64,000 bases of DNA, from assembly GCF_002214805.1 (NCBI RefSeq), contig NZ_CP019914.1:2170001-2234000 (forward strand), in the 5' to 3' direction. This DNA is from Brachyspira hampsonii (GTDB lineage Bacteria; Spirochaetota; Brachyspiria; Brachyspirales; Brachyspiraceae). The notes under the pieces were generated by a model, which was not told the DNA's origin, made no database searches, and saw only the letters and a list, made by a program, of their open reading frames with translations. Below, piece by piece: positions 8,500-17,768 of this stretch. A program made the position numbers and the translations under genes. Each line of letters begins with the position of its first letter. Within the stretch, counting starts at the first letter, position 1.

Positions 8500-11400
8500 C
8501 TAATTAGATGAAAGTCCTATAAAAAATGATTTTAATCCTCCTTCATCATTTTCTATCGGTACAAATATCATATGGGAAATATCCTTTCTGTCTTCAGTAT
8601 CAAATTTACTTTTTATAGAGTCTGAAGCAAATGGATCAGATACATATAATGTTTTTTTATGGGATAGAATCTTTTTAAATAAAGGTTCATTCTTACTAAT
8701 ACTTAATTTACTTTTTGTATTATCGGATATATTTTGAGATTCTACTATATCATAATTCCCATTATCTTGTCTGCTAAGCATAGCAGCATGTATGATATCT
8801 AATCCTGACTGCTCTTTTACCCATTCCAACATTTCGCTCATATTTTTATTAATAAATTTTTTACCTCTAAGAGCTTTTAAAACTTTTTTCCAATTAGAAG
8901 TCATGTTTTCTTTTACTTTTTCTTCAGCTTCTCTGTAAAAATCATTTGGAACTTTAGGTACTTCTTCAGGATCATATAAATCTTTATCTATTAAATCTTC
9001 CGTATCAAAAGTATCTTTTTCGCTTGCAGGTTTAATTACTTCTCCGTCATCATATTCTTCGTTAAAATTAGGCGATATATTTGAACTTTCTTCATTGTTA
9101 TAATTATCTTCATCTTCATAATCACCTAATAGAAAATCTCTATTAAGAGAAAAATTAAAAGCATCGCTTGAAGAAAAATATTCTTCTTCTTTTTTAGCTA
9201 TCTCATCTTCTAAAATAGAACCATGACTTATCAAAATATCCCCCTCATTATTATCATCTATAATATCATCAATTCCTTTTATAATATCATTATCTGCATT
9301 ATTATTATCAATAGTTTCTTCCAGTTCTTCTTTATTATCTTCTTCTTCATTATTTTCAATTTCATCATTTAAATCAGGTATATCGTCTAAATCTTCTACA
9401 GTGTCATTTATGTTGCTGTCTTCGTCATCATCTAATATATTGTCAGAATCTAAAAGCTCCTCATCAGAATACTCTTTCATTTCCGGCATATTACTATCTT
9501 TGTTTTCTTCTTCATCTTCTTTATTATCATTGTCTTCATCAAGTACATCGTCTAAATTAGGTATATCATCTAAATCTTCTACAGTGTCATTTATATTGTT
9601 GTCTTCGTCATCATCTAATATATTGTCAGAATCTAAAAGTTCTTCATCAGAATACTCTTTCATTTCCGGCATATTATTATCTTTGCTTTCTTCTTCATCT
9701 TCTTTATTATCATTTTCTTTATTATCATTATCTTCATCGAGTACATCGTCTAAATTAGGTATATCGTCTAAATCTTCTACAGTATCATTTATATTGCTGT
9801 CTTCGTCATCATCTAATATATTGTCAGAATCTAAAAGCTCCTCATCAGAATATTCTTTCATTTCCGGCATATTATTATCTTTATTTTCTTCATCATCTTC
9901 TTTATTATCATTATCTTCATCGAGTACATCGTCTAAATTAGGTATATCGTCTAAATCTTCTACAGTGTCATTTATATTGTTGTCTTCGTCATCATCTAAT
10001 ATATTGTCAGAATCTAAAAGTTCTTCATCAGAATATTCTTTCATTTCCGGCATATTATTATCTTTGATTTCTTCTTCATCTTCTTTATTATCATTTTCTT
10101 TATTATCATTGTCTTCATTGAGTACATCGTCTAAATTAGGTATATCATCTAAATCTTCTACAGTATCATTTATATTGCTGTCTTCGTCATCATCTAATAT
10201 ATTGTCAGAATCTAAAAGTTCTTCATCAGAATATTCTTTCATTTCCGGCATATTATCATCTTTGTTTTCTTCTTCATCTTCTTTATTATCATTGTCTTCA
10301 TCAAGTACATCGTCTAAATTAGGTATATCATCTAAATCTTCTACAGTGTCATTTATATTGTTGTCTTCGTCATCATCTAATATATTGTCAGAATCTAAAA
10401 GTTCTTCATCAGAATACTCTTTCATTTCCGGCATATTACTATCTTTGTTTTCTTCTTCAGTTTCCTTATTATCATTGTCTTCATCAAGTACATCGTCTAA
10501 ATTAGGTATATCATCTAAATCTTCTACAGTGTCATTTATATTGCTATCTTCGTCATCATCTAATATATTGTCAGAATCTAAAAGCTCCTCATCAGAATAT
10601 TCTTTCATTTCCGGCATATTATTATCTTTTTCTTCTTCTTTATTATCATTATCTTCATCGAGCACATCGTCTAAATTAGGTATATCTTCTGAATCATCAT
10701 TGTCTTCATCGAGTACATCGTCTAAATTAGGTACATCTTCTGAATCATCATTGTCTTCATCAAGCACATCGTCTAAATTAGGTATATCGTCTAAATCATC
10801 ATTGTCTTCATTAAGCACATCGTCTAAATTAGGTACATCTTCTAAATCATCATTATCTTCATCAAGTACATCATCTAAATTTTCTAATTTTATACTTTCA
10901 TCATTATCATCATCATTCTCTAATACTTTATCCAAAGATGATAAATCTTCTAATTTTATATTTTCATCTTCCTCATTATTATTTTGAAGAGTTTCTCCTC
11001 CATCTTCTAGTACATCATCTAATTTTATTATATTATCATCATCAGAGTCTTCATCTTCAACCTTTATATCTTCAATGTCATCTATATTCGGTAAATCAAT
11101 TTTGCTGTTTTTTGTGATCCTGTCAGCTTTATTTAAGTACTTTATACTTGCATCATCTAATCCTTCTAAATCATTATTATAATCGTCAATATTGAATTCT
11201 TCATCATTTACAATATTAGAATTATCATAATTGTTTACAGGAGGCTCACTTTCATCATATATATTTTCTTCTAAATCTTCCTCAGGCTCATTCACTATGT
11301 TATTGTTAGCTGGTCTTAATCTTTCTATAAGAGATGTTGTAAGTAAGAAAATAAAAGACAGAGATAAAAGTCCTAATATTATATATTTTAAATATTTTTG

Positions 11401-12165
11401 TACTATAGGCACATTAAGCTCTAATATACCTATACTAAAATTATCTATATCTTTAACTTTACCAGAATAAAAAGCGAATGTATTATTATCAGCTTCAATA
11501 CTTCCAGTGCTTCCTATATCTCTATTCATATACTGAGTTAAACTGTCTATTGATATGCTGTTAATATCTATAGAAGGGTTATAATAAAGAACACCGTTAG
11601 AAAGTACAACAAAGTTTAAATTATATGAAGTATTTTCAAATATTTTTTTAAATACACTTGCTACTATATATCCTACTTCTATTCCTCTGTCATTTTTTAT
11701 AGGTTTAACAAAATATACTCCATCATAATCTTTATCAAAAAAAGCAATAGCTTTGGAGTTTTTATAACTTTCTAAATCTACAGGCTTAGTTTTAACAGGA
11801 GAAGAAAATACCGATTTACCATCCGCCAAATACAGAGCAACAGTATCAAATGGATAATTTCCGCTTCTAAATATTGATATAATTCTATCTCTTTCTGCAG
11901 TATCTATTCCATTTAATATAACCTGCTGTAAAAGATTAATAAAAGGATAGCTATCAACTATTTTATTAAGTCTTTCATCATAATCTTTAACTAGATTTAC
12001 TATACTATTCTGACATATCAAAGCATTTCTATCAAGTTTTTTTGTATCAACATCAAAAGCATCTTTTTTCAAACCAAATACAAATGTAATGAATAAGGCA
12101 AGAACTATTAAATTTATAAGTATAGATACATACACAAAGATAGATATCTTATTTTTGTCAGACAT
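8500..12165 (-). CDS. Membrane-anchored acidic repeat protein with Cache-like sensor and C-terminal GAF-like domain
   Basis: Function unknown. The 1221 residues form an N-terminal TM helix (7-31), an extracytoplasmic region of about 220 residues with Cache-like features, and a second TM helix (261-280). A cytoplasmic part of about 800 very acidic residues follows, then a GAF-like C terminus (HAAMLSRQDNGNYDIVES, later ISHMIFVPIENDEGG). The acidic part holds 17-residue units (NLDDVLDEDNDDLEDVP) and seven copies of a 61-66-residue unit beginning MPEMKEYSDEELLDSDNIL. The ATG at 12165 has AGAGGTG upstream; an in-frame TTG at 12183 would place that site inside the gene. It starts 22 bp after a similar two-TM protein. 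The same repeat core occurs in the gene at 21371. Confidence 0.8.
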   Translation of the reverse strand: MSDKNKISIFVYVSILINLIVLALFITFVFGLKKDAFDVDTKKLDRNALICQNSIVNLVKDYDERLNKIVDSYPFINLLQQVILNGIDTAERDRIISIFRSGNYPFDTVALYLADGKSVFSSPVKTKPVDLESYKNSKAIAFFDKDYDGVYFVKPIKNDRGIEVGYIVASVFKKIFENTSYNLNFVVLSNGVLYYNPSIDINSISIDSLTQYMNRDIGSTGSIEADNNTFAFYSGKVKDIDNFSIGILELNVPIVQKYLKYIILGLLSLSFIFLLTTSLIERLRPANNNIVNEPEEDLEENIYDESEPPVNNYDNSNIVNDEEFNIDDYNNDLEGLDDASIKYLNKADRITKNSKIDLPNIDDIEDIKVEDEDSDDDNIIKLDDVLEDGGETLQNNNEEDENIKLEDLSSLDKVLENDDDNDESIKLENLDDVLDEDNDDLEDVPNLDDVLNEDNDDLDDIPNLDDVLDEDNDDSEDVPNLDDVLDEDNDDSEDIPNLDDVLDEDNDNKEEEKDNNMPEMKEYSDEELLDSDNILDDDEDSNINDTVEDLDDIPNLDDVLDEDNDNKETEEENKDSNMPEMKEYSDEELLDSDNILDDDEDNNINDTVEDLDDIPNLDDVLDEDNDNKEDEEENKDDNMPEMKEYSDEELLDSDNILDDDEDSNINDTVEDLDDIPNLDDVLNEDNDNKENDNKEDEEEIKDNNMPEMKEYSDEELLDSDNILDDDEDNNINDTVEDLDDIPNLDDVLDEDNDNKEDDEENKDNNMPEMKEYSDEELLDSDNILDDDEDSNINDTVEDLDDIPNLDDVLDEDNDNKENDNKEDEEESKDNNMPEMKEYSDEELLDSDNILDDDEDNNINDTVEDLDDIPNLDDVLDEDNDNKEDEEENKDSNMPEMKEYSDEELLDSDNILDDDEDSNINDTVEDLDDIPDLNDEIENNEEEDNKEELEETIDNNNADNDIIKGIDDIIDDNNEGDILISHGSILEDEIAKKEEEYFSSSDAFNFSLNRDFLLGDYEDEDNYNNEESSNISPNFNEEYDDGEVIKPASEKDTFDTEDLIDKDLYDPEEVPKVPNDFYREAEEKVKENMTSNWKKVLKALRGKKFINKNMSEMLEWVKEQSGLDIIHAAMLSRQDNGNYDIVESQNISDNTKSKLSISKNEPLFKKILSHKKTLYVSDPFASDSIKSKFDTEDRKDISHMIFVPIENDEGGLKSFFIGLSSN
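9376..10875 (-). repeat. Tandem repeats encoding acidic 61/66-residue and 17-residue units
   Basis: Seven copies of the ATGCCGGAAATG segment (MPEM) occur at spacings of 183, 198, 183, 198, 183 and 183 bp. The unit alternates between DEDSN and DEDNN versions, so a two-unit segment appears to have been duplicated. Shorter 17-residue units occupy about 10640-10875. Near-identity of the copies points to recent expansion or homogenisation. Confidence 0.9.
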
Positions 12166-12186
12166 ATTAACACCTCTAAACAACTA

Positions 12187-14247
12187 TTATTTTTTTGTTA
12201 TGCTTCTTCTTGCATCTTCCTCTGCTTTGCTTATTATAGAGGATAACATTTTATCGAAAGCAGCAAACACATCATCTGTTCTTGAATTAGAAGAATTATC
12301 TAAATTAGATGATTTTATATCTTCTTTAGAATCTTCGTCTTTTTCATTTTTATTTTTTATATTATCGATAGCTTTATTATATGAATTTAGTATATCCATA
12401 CTAATATCATGAGAATCATTGTTTATATGATTATCAGATTTTTTGCTATTAAATAAATTTCTTACATACTCTTTATTTTTTTCTTCTTCTTTTGCTTTGT
12501 AGCTTGATAACAGCTCATTTTTTATTATTTTTTTATTAAATTCATTGTCAATATTTTCATAGCTGCTTTCTTCTTTTTTATAATTATTTGATATATTATT
12601 TTTCAATATATTTTCATCTAAAGATAAAGTTTCTTTAATAAAGCTGGAAGATGTATTATTCAATTCTTCATTAGCTATTGACATAAACTCTTCTTTATCA
12701 TTATTTTCTTCTTCTTTATAATCATTTATAGAAATATCATAATTTTCTTCATACTGTTCTTCTTTTATTTCATAGTCATTTGCAATATTATCATAATTTT
12801 CTTCATATTGATTTTCTTTTACTTCATAATCATTTATAGATATATTATCATAATATTCATCTTCGTTTTCTCTGCTAATATCATAAAGGCTATCTTCCAA
12901 AAAAGTTTCTTCAATTGCTCTGTTGTATTCTTCCTGCAAATCTTTTTTTATATTAGCAAATGCTGTTTCTATGTCTATTTCAGTTTTTATTTCTTCTGTT
13001 TTATTTTCTAAATTTTCTAATTTTTCTTCTAAATCTTTTTTATCAATAGCAAATTTATTTTTACATGCATTTATTTCTTCTTTTATAGTTGATACTATAT
13101 TTAATATATCTTTTCCTATATTGAATTTGTCATCATTTTTGTGCTCTGTATTATTTTTTATATATTCATCAGGTATTTTGTATTGTACCTTTTGAACTAT
13201 AGGAGGCATTTCTTCTATAGGATTTGATTTAGGTAATTGTGAGTTAACTATATTTTTACTTATAAGCTCATCATTTCCTTTTATGCTTTCCACATAATCT
13301 TTATTGCTTTTTATCTGCATAATATATTTGAAGAAATATACTATAGCTTTTATAAATAATTGACAAACTAGTATTAATAATGCAGTTATAGCAAGTACTA
13401 TAAGTTCAAAGTAGTTAGGATATTCTTTTCCTATCATAGAAACAGAAAGAGAATCATTAACTATAAAGCTAGGCTGTTTTTTATAGTAAGCATATCTGTT
13501 TATAACGCTTGAAACTTTTTCTATGTTATTGTCTCCAACGGCTTCTCTCACATTATAAACTGAGTTTCTAGCATCGCTTACATAAAGTCTTTTATCTGCT
13601 ACTTGATAATACATAGCTATATCGGATACATAAGCATAATCATTTCTAGTAGCAACTATTATTTCTCCATAAGGATTTTTTATATATTCCATTATATAGA
13701 ATGCATTTTCATTTGTAGCATTTAAAACTAATGAACCTTTTGTTTTAATTTCATTTATTAAATTATCCTGAAGCTCTAAAGGCCAAGATTTGTTTCTTGA
13801 TAAATATAAATTAAGAAGCATTTTTCCTTCAATATTAAAAACTGTCATTCCTCTTAGATATGGATTTTCTACAGTCATTTTATAATAATTATTTTTATAT
13901 TTATCTATTTGAGATTTTGAAGGCGTATTATTAGGATTAAAATTTTTCAGTGAATCTGATGTCTGATACATACTATATCCGATATAATCAGATATGGATT
14001 GAGTTATTAAATTAACTTGATATTCAGATATACTGTTTCTTTTTATTTTCATTTTTACAGCTATTTTGTCTATTTTCTGCATCATCATATCTAAATAATC
14101 ATTTATAAACACAGCTATGCCATTATTTTGAGGCAATACAGTATTGCTTGCAGCACGGGCAAACATTGCCGCTATAAAAATGATAAGAAAAGATATCATT
14201 AAACTTAAAATAGTCTTCATTATTTTTTGTTTTTCATTTTCATTCAT
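12187..14247 (-). CDS. Two-TM sensor-like membrane protein with coiled-coil, acidic cytoplasmic part
   Basis: Function unknown. The 686 residues comprise TM1 (12-30), an extracytoplasmic domain of about 250 residues, TM2 (280-305) and a long charged cytoplasmic part. The latter has a coiled coil (near 395-450, KKDLEEKLENLENKTEE) and short imperfect repeats (IANDYEIKEEQYEENYD near 480-520). It has the same architecture as the following gene (8500-12165), without a GAF-like end, so the two may act together. It is the first gene of the operon that ends with map. The AAAGG ribosome site lies next to and partly inside a strong hairpin (14252-14316). No kinase, HAMP or methyl-accepting domain is visible. 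Confidence 0.75.
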   Translation of the reverse strand: MNENEKQKIMKTILSLMISFLIIFIAAMFARAASNTVLPQNNGIAVFINDYLDMMMQKIDKIAVKMKIKRNSISEYQVNLITQSISDYIGYSMYQTSDSLKNFNPNNTPSKSQIDKYKNNYYKMTVENPYLRGMTVFNIEGKMLLNLYLSRNKSWPLELQDNLINEIKTKGSLVLNATNENAFYIMEYIKNPYGEIIVATRNDYAYVSDIAMYYQVADKRLYVSDARNSVYNVREAVGDNNIEKVSSVINRYAYYKKQPSFIVNDSLSVSMIGKEYPNYFELIVLAITALLILVCQLFIKAIVYFFKYIMQIKSNKDYVESIKGNDELISKNIVNSQLPKSNPIEEMPPIVQKVQYKIPDEYIKNNTEHKNDDKFNIGKDILNIVSTIKEEINACKNKFAIDKKDLEEKLENLENKTEEIKTEIDIETAFANIKKDLQEEYNRAIEETFLEDSLYDISRENEDEYYDNISINDYEVKENQYEENYDNIANDYEIKEEQYEENYDISINDYKEEENNDKEEFMSIANEELNNTSSSFIKETLSLDENILKNNISNNYKKEESSYENIDNEFNKKIIKNELLSSYKAKEEEKNKEYVRNLFNSKKSDNHINNDSHDISMDILNSYNKAIDNIKNKNEKDEDSKEDIKSSNLDNSSNSRTDDVFAAFDKMLSSIISKAEEDARRSITKK

Positions 14248-14251
14248 AATA

Positions 14252-14316
14252 TTTAGCCTTTAGATATAGTTATCTTCTAATAAAGATACAAAAAACTATA
14301 TTAGTTATCGGCTAAA
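14252..14316 (-). promoter_or_regulatory. Leader hairpin overlapping the ribosome-binding site of the 12187-14247 gene
   Basis: Nested complementary arms are TTTAGCC/GGCTAAA (14252-14258 with 14310-14316), ATATAGT/ACTATAT (264-270 with 295-301) and TATCTT/AAGATA (271-276 with 283-288). They total 20 pairs around a 6-nt loop. On the minus strand the AAAGG site (14261-14257) lies at the foot of this structure, 9 nt before the ATG. Folding could limit translation initiation. Confidence 0.45.
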
Positions 14317-14347
14317 GCGAATTTTACTTGAAATGTTTTCTTTGCTG

Positions 14348-14376
14348 TTGGAATTAATTTAGGAGTGTATTATATT
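14348..14376 (+). promoter_or_regulatory. Promoter of the structured RNA
   Basis: TTGGAA (14348-14353), a 17-nt spacer and TATATT (14371-14376) put a start site near 14383, at the first strand of the RNA's closing helix. This supports the + strand for the RNA. Confidence 0.55.
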
Positions 14377-14381
14377 AAAGA

Positions 14382-14580
14382 GCTCCGCTGAGCCGTATAC
14401 GACATAAATGCGCCTGACTTTTTTCGTCAGGTGGGTTCCTCAGAAACATGACCTTGATTTCTCAAAACCGTATCGCGATAACGGCGAGCCTATCATTAAT
14501 GCTTCGCTCCAGATCCCTAATGCATTAATTTATACTGGCGCAAGAATGTACTATCGTTCAACGAGAACAGCAGAGTTCTT
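14382..14580 (+). ncRNA. Structured non-coding RNA of about 200 nt, family not assigned (6S-like outline)
   Basis: Positions 14381-14580 are 45% G+C (counted, 90 of 200), far above the surrounding DNA. The ends pair: 14378-14390 with 14568-14580 give a 13-position helix with one mismatch and one G-U. Inside are a CCTGAC/GTCAGG hairpin (14413-14431), a CCGTAT/ATAACGG hairpin (14468-14484), an ATTAATGC/GCATTAAT hairpin (about 14495-14529) and a long-range TGCGCC/GGCGCA pairing. The size, closing stem and dedicated promoter fit 6S RNA. I could not match the conserved cores of tmRNA, RNase P RNA or SRP RNA. An 84-codon ORF from 14408 is probably fortuitous. Confidence 0.6.
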
Positions 14581-14678
14581 ACAATATAAATTCTTTTTAA
14601 TTATTTGTCAAGAGCATAATTATAAAATTAACATAATATTAAAAAATTTATTTGCTTCTTGATTAGTTTTTAATATAC

Positions 14679-14706
14679 TTGACAAACATTTTATAGAAAA
14701 TATAAT
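14679..14706 (+). promoter_or_regulatory. Promoter of the HAD phosphatase and kinase genes
   Basis: TTGACA (14679-14684), a 16-nt spacer and TATAAT (14701-14706) match consensus exactly, 28 bp before the ATG at 14734. Confidence 0.7.
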
Positions 14707-14733
14707 ATATAATAAATTTTTAAAGGTTATTTT

Positions 14734-15336
14734 ATGATTAAAAATATTATTTCAGATATTGGAAATGTATTATATGAATTTAGCGTAAATGAATTTATGA
14801 ATAAATATATAGATTCTGAAGATAGAGAACAATTTTTACAAAGTTCTTTTCTAAATGAAAATTGGAATCTTATGGATAAGGGTGATTTAGCTTTTAATGA
14901 TGCAAGAAAATTATTTATACAAATGAATCCGAAATATAAAAAAATTATTGATGATTTATTTGATAGTGCATTAACATTATGCCTTAATAAAAATCATAAC
15001 AATATATCTTTACTTAAAGAATATAAAAATAAAGGATATGATATATACTATCTTTCCAATATGCCGGCTGAAACATTTGAAGTATTGAGAAAAGAAACAG
15101 ATTTTTTTGATAATACTTGTATAGGCGGAGTAGTTTCAGCACATGTAAAAATGATTAAGCCTAATAAAGATATTTATGAGTATTTTTTAACTAAATTCGC
15201 TCTAAAAGCTGATGAATGTTTATTTATAGATGATAATATAAACAATGTTAATTCTGCTTTAGAGATGGGTATTAATGCTGTGCAATTAAAAAAAATAGAT
15301 GATATGAAAATTATATTAAAAGATATGCTTAAATAA
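14734..15336 (+). CDS. HAD-superfamily hydrolase (YihX-like, subfamily IA)
   Basis: A probable small-molecule phosphatase, substrate unknown. The 200 residues contain HAD motif I as DIGNVLYEF (the DxGN variant used by YihX-type enzymes), motif II in YLSNMP, the motif III Lys in MIKPNKDIYEYF and motif IV as FIDDNINNV. The small helical cap fits subfamily IA. AAAGG lies upstream of the ATG. A histidine kinase gene starts 10 bp downstream and may be cotranscribed. Confidence 0.85.
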   Translation: MIKNIISDIGNVLYEFSVNEFMNKYIDSEDREQFLQSSFLNENWNLMDKGDLAFNDARKLFIQMNPKYKKIIDDLFDSALTLCLNKNHNNISLLKEYKNKGYDIYYLSNMPAETFEVLRKETDFFDNTCIGGVVSAHVKMIKPNKDIYEYFLTKFALKADECLFIDDNINNVNSALEMGINAVQLKKIDDMKIILKDMLK

Positions 15337-15346
15337 TAATTATATT

Positions 15347-17137
15347 ATGAATTTTATAAAAAAAATATTATCAAAAATAAAAATTAGATATGGTGTATTA
15401 TTTCCAAGCCTTATATGTTTATTTACTTTAATAAATTTTATAGCTACTTTATGGGTAAGCAGTTTTATATACGAGCCTAACATTACAAATCAATTTTATA
15501 TGTTCGCTGTAATGTTTTTTCCTCTTACAAGTATTATAATAGGCATTATAGTGATAATTAAATTTGTTGTTGATGCCATAATGAAAAAAGAAGGCTCTCA
15601 TTTAAAATTGGTGATAGTATTGATTATGGGACTTATGACGGTGCTTCCTAGTATTGTTATAAGTAAAATATCAACATTTATAATAAAAAGCAATTTAAAT
15701 TTATTTTTAGATCAAAATATAAACAGTTCTGTAGAATATGTGATGGATATTTCAAATAGAGAAATAACAGAGAAACAGGAATTTATGTATGGAATTATAG
15801 AAAAAGTTGGCATAAATTATTTTAATAATTTGTTTAATGATTTAGGAACAGGCTATTCTAAGTATGAAGATATAAGCGATGAAATAAAATCTTCAAAATA
15901 TTTTGATAATGTAGTATTTTTATCAAATTCTTATAATGTTAATAATATAATTTTTTTTAATTCAGCCAATTATATACCTCTTGATATTAATTATAAATTA
16001 ACTAATACTAATATAATATTTATTAATAGTGAATATAACGGTTCATTTTATGTTAATGCGATTATACCATTATCATATAGCAATAATTATGTAATATGGT
16101 CTGAAATTATGCCTAAAAATTATATAGAAGTAAGAAATAATGCTCTGGAAAGTTTTAGGATATATAACTCTGTTAATATGTTTACTAATGAGTTTTCTAT
16201 GATACTAAGTCTAATGTATCTATTTGTTCTTGGCATATCTACATTTTTTTCCATAATATTCGGAATAGCTTTATCAAGATTAATAACAGGACCTGTAAGC
16301 CTTATACTTAATGCCACAAATTCCATTACAAATGCTGATTTTAATATAGATATGAAGCTGGGCGGAGTGCATGACATGAGAAATTTAATACATAGATTTA
16401 ATGTAATGGCTAGGGCTTTAAAATATCATAGAGATAGAGAAAATACAAGGGCAAGGCTTGAAACTTGGAGGGAGGCTGCTATTAAAGTGGCACATGAGAT
16501 AAAAAATCCGCTTATGCCTATAATAATGAATGCTGAGCTTATAGATAGGAAAATATCTGTAAATATGACCGAAAAAGATGTTGAAAGGATTAAAAATTCT
16601 TCCAATATTATAATAAAAAATGCTAATGTAATTTCTAATTTGGTAAGATCTTTCTCAGAATTTTCATTTGCTATTAAACTTTCAGATGATAAACAGTCTA
16701 TTAATGGTGCTTTAATAGAAGTTTTAGAATCTTTCAAAAATATCAGCTCTGTTAAATTTAATGTAGTATTGAGTAAGCATGATTATTTTATTAATATGGA
16801 TAGAGAAAAATTGATAATGGCTTTTAGAAATTTGATAAAAAATGCTGTAGAAGCTATGGAAAAGTCTTCAAGGTATATGATCTATATATCATCATACCAT
16901 GAAATTATAGATTTGAATGAATTTTTTATTATCAGTATTACAGATACAGGCATTGGAATTGAAAAAAATAATTTACATAAAATATTTGAGCCTTATTTCA
17001 CATCAAAAGAAAAGGGTACAGGCATAGGACTTTCCACTGTTGAAAAGATAATATCTGAACATAACGGAACTATAGATGTAGAATCAATACCAAATGAAGG
17101 AACTACTTTTTTTATAAAATTTATGATTGAATCATAG
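15347..17137 (+). CDS. Membrane sensor histidine kinase, NtrY-like
   Basis: The 596 residues contain TM helices at about 18-40, 51-77 and 87-108, a periplasmic or loop region to about 280, and a fourth TM (283-306). A HAMP-like linker, a HisKA helix with His383 in VAHEIKNPLMPI and an ATPase domain follow, the last with the N box (NLIKNAVEAM), DTGIGI, the EPYFTSKEKGTGIGL G boxes and GTTFFI. This arrangement resembles NtrY. No full response regulator is adjacent; a convergent degenerate receiver at 17132 overlaps the 3' end by 6 bp. The signal is unknown. Confidence 0.9.
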   Translation: MNFIKKILSKIKIRYGVLFPSLICLFTLINFIATLWVSSFIYEPNITNQFYMFAVMFFPLTSIIIGIIVIIKFVVDAIMKKEGSHLKLVIVLIMGLMTVLPSIVISKISTFIIKSNLNLFLDQNINSSVEYVMDISNREITEKQEFMYGIIEKVGINYFNNLFNDLGTGYSKYEDISDEIKSSKYFDNVVFLSNSYNVNNIIFFNSANYIPLDINYKLTNTNIIFINSEYNGSFYVNAIIPLSYSNNYVIWSEIMPKNYIEVRNNALESFRIYNSVNMFTNEFSMILSLMYLFVLGISTFFSIIFGIALSRLITGPVSLILNATNSITNADFNIDMKLGGVHDMRNLIHRFNVMARALKYHRDRENTRARLETWREAAIKVAHEIKNPLMPIIMNAELIDRKISVNMTEKDVERIKNSSNIIIKNANVISNLVRSFSEFSFAIKLSDDKQSINGALIEVLESFKNISSVKFNVVLSKHDYFINMDREKLIMAFRNLIKNAVEAMEKSSRYMIYISSYHEIIDLNEFFIISITDTGIGIEKNNLHKIFEPYFTSKEKGTGIGLSTVEKIISEHNGTIDVESIPNEGTTFFIKFMIES

Positions 17138-17500
17138 AGATTCTATTTTTGTTATTAATTTATTTATATGCATAGGATATTTCATGCATATTATATTATG
17201 TTTTTTTGCTTCTTTTTCTAAGTCTATGTCTATATTTTCATATAAAAAGAATATAGTAAATTCATTAAAATTTGGAAGTTTTTTGAGTTCTGCAATGAAT
17301 TCCATGATATTTATCCATACAAGATTAGGATTAAATACTAAAATTGTTACACTGTATTTATATATTTTACTTATAAGTTCATATAAATTTTCGGCTATGA
17401 ATACTTCTATAGAAGAACTTTCTAAAGCAGCTTTGACTTTATTTAATCTGTTATTATCATCATCTATTATTATAGCTGAGTAATTCATGTGCAAACTCAT
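17132..17500 (-). CDS. Degenerate (pseudo-) receiver domain protein
   Basis: The single-domain protein of up to 122 residues has the receiver pattern: an acidic patch IIDDDNNRLNKV (residues 11-22), a hydrophobic strand VTILVF and a conserved-type Lys in ICMKYP. The phospho-acceptor Asp position is Asn57 (VFNPNL), so ordinary phosphorylation is not expected. It converges on the histidine kinase. The start is uncertain between ATGs at 17500 and 17488, neither with a strong ribosome site. It may be a phosphorylation-independent adaptor. Confidence 0.7.
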   Translation of the reverse strand: MSLHMNYSAIIIDDDNNRLNKVKAALESSSIEVFIAENLYELISKIYKYSVTILVFNPNLVWINIMEFIAELKKLPNFNEFTIFFLYENIDIDLEKEAKKHNIICMKYPMHINKLITKIESL

Positions 17501-17516
17501 TTATAGTAATTTAATG

Positions 17517-17600
17517 TGCCGAGAGAGGGACTCGAACCCTCACTGAGTTGCCTCAGGCAGATTTTGAGTCTGCTGCGTCTACCAATTTCGCCATCTCGGC
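17517..17600 (-). tRNA. tRNA-Leu (anticodon CAA)
   Basis: The minus-strand sequence folds with acceptor stem GCCGAGA/TCTCGGC. The anticodon loop CTCAAAA lies between GCAGA and TCTGC. There is a long class II variable arm, CTGAGGCAACTCAG, and a GGTTCGAGTCC T arm. The 3' CCA is not encoded. Confidence 0.95.
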
Positions 17601-17768
17601 AATATGCCATATAAGGACATATAAATTTAAGTTTTTTAATGCCTAAATTATAAATTATACTGAATAAAAATCAAGTATTAATATGGTATATTTTTTCTTT
17701 TTTTGCGTATATATGTTTTATTTATTGTAAAATATGGTAAAATAACTATATAATGAAGGTTGTTTATT

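Noticed and set aside
9401-10987. 528-codon Ser-rich ORF on the + strand
   Set aside because: It is antisense to the acidic repeats of the 8500-12165 gene; GAA/GAT codons read backward give Ser/Leu-rich frames. It has no ribosome site and no family.
14408-14662. 84-codon ORF inside the structured RNA
   Set aside because: Codon use is unlike the genome, there is no ribosome site, it overlaps the closing helix of a GC-rich structured RNA, and its last third is AT-rich leader DNA.
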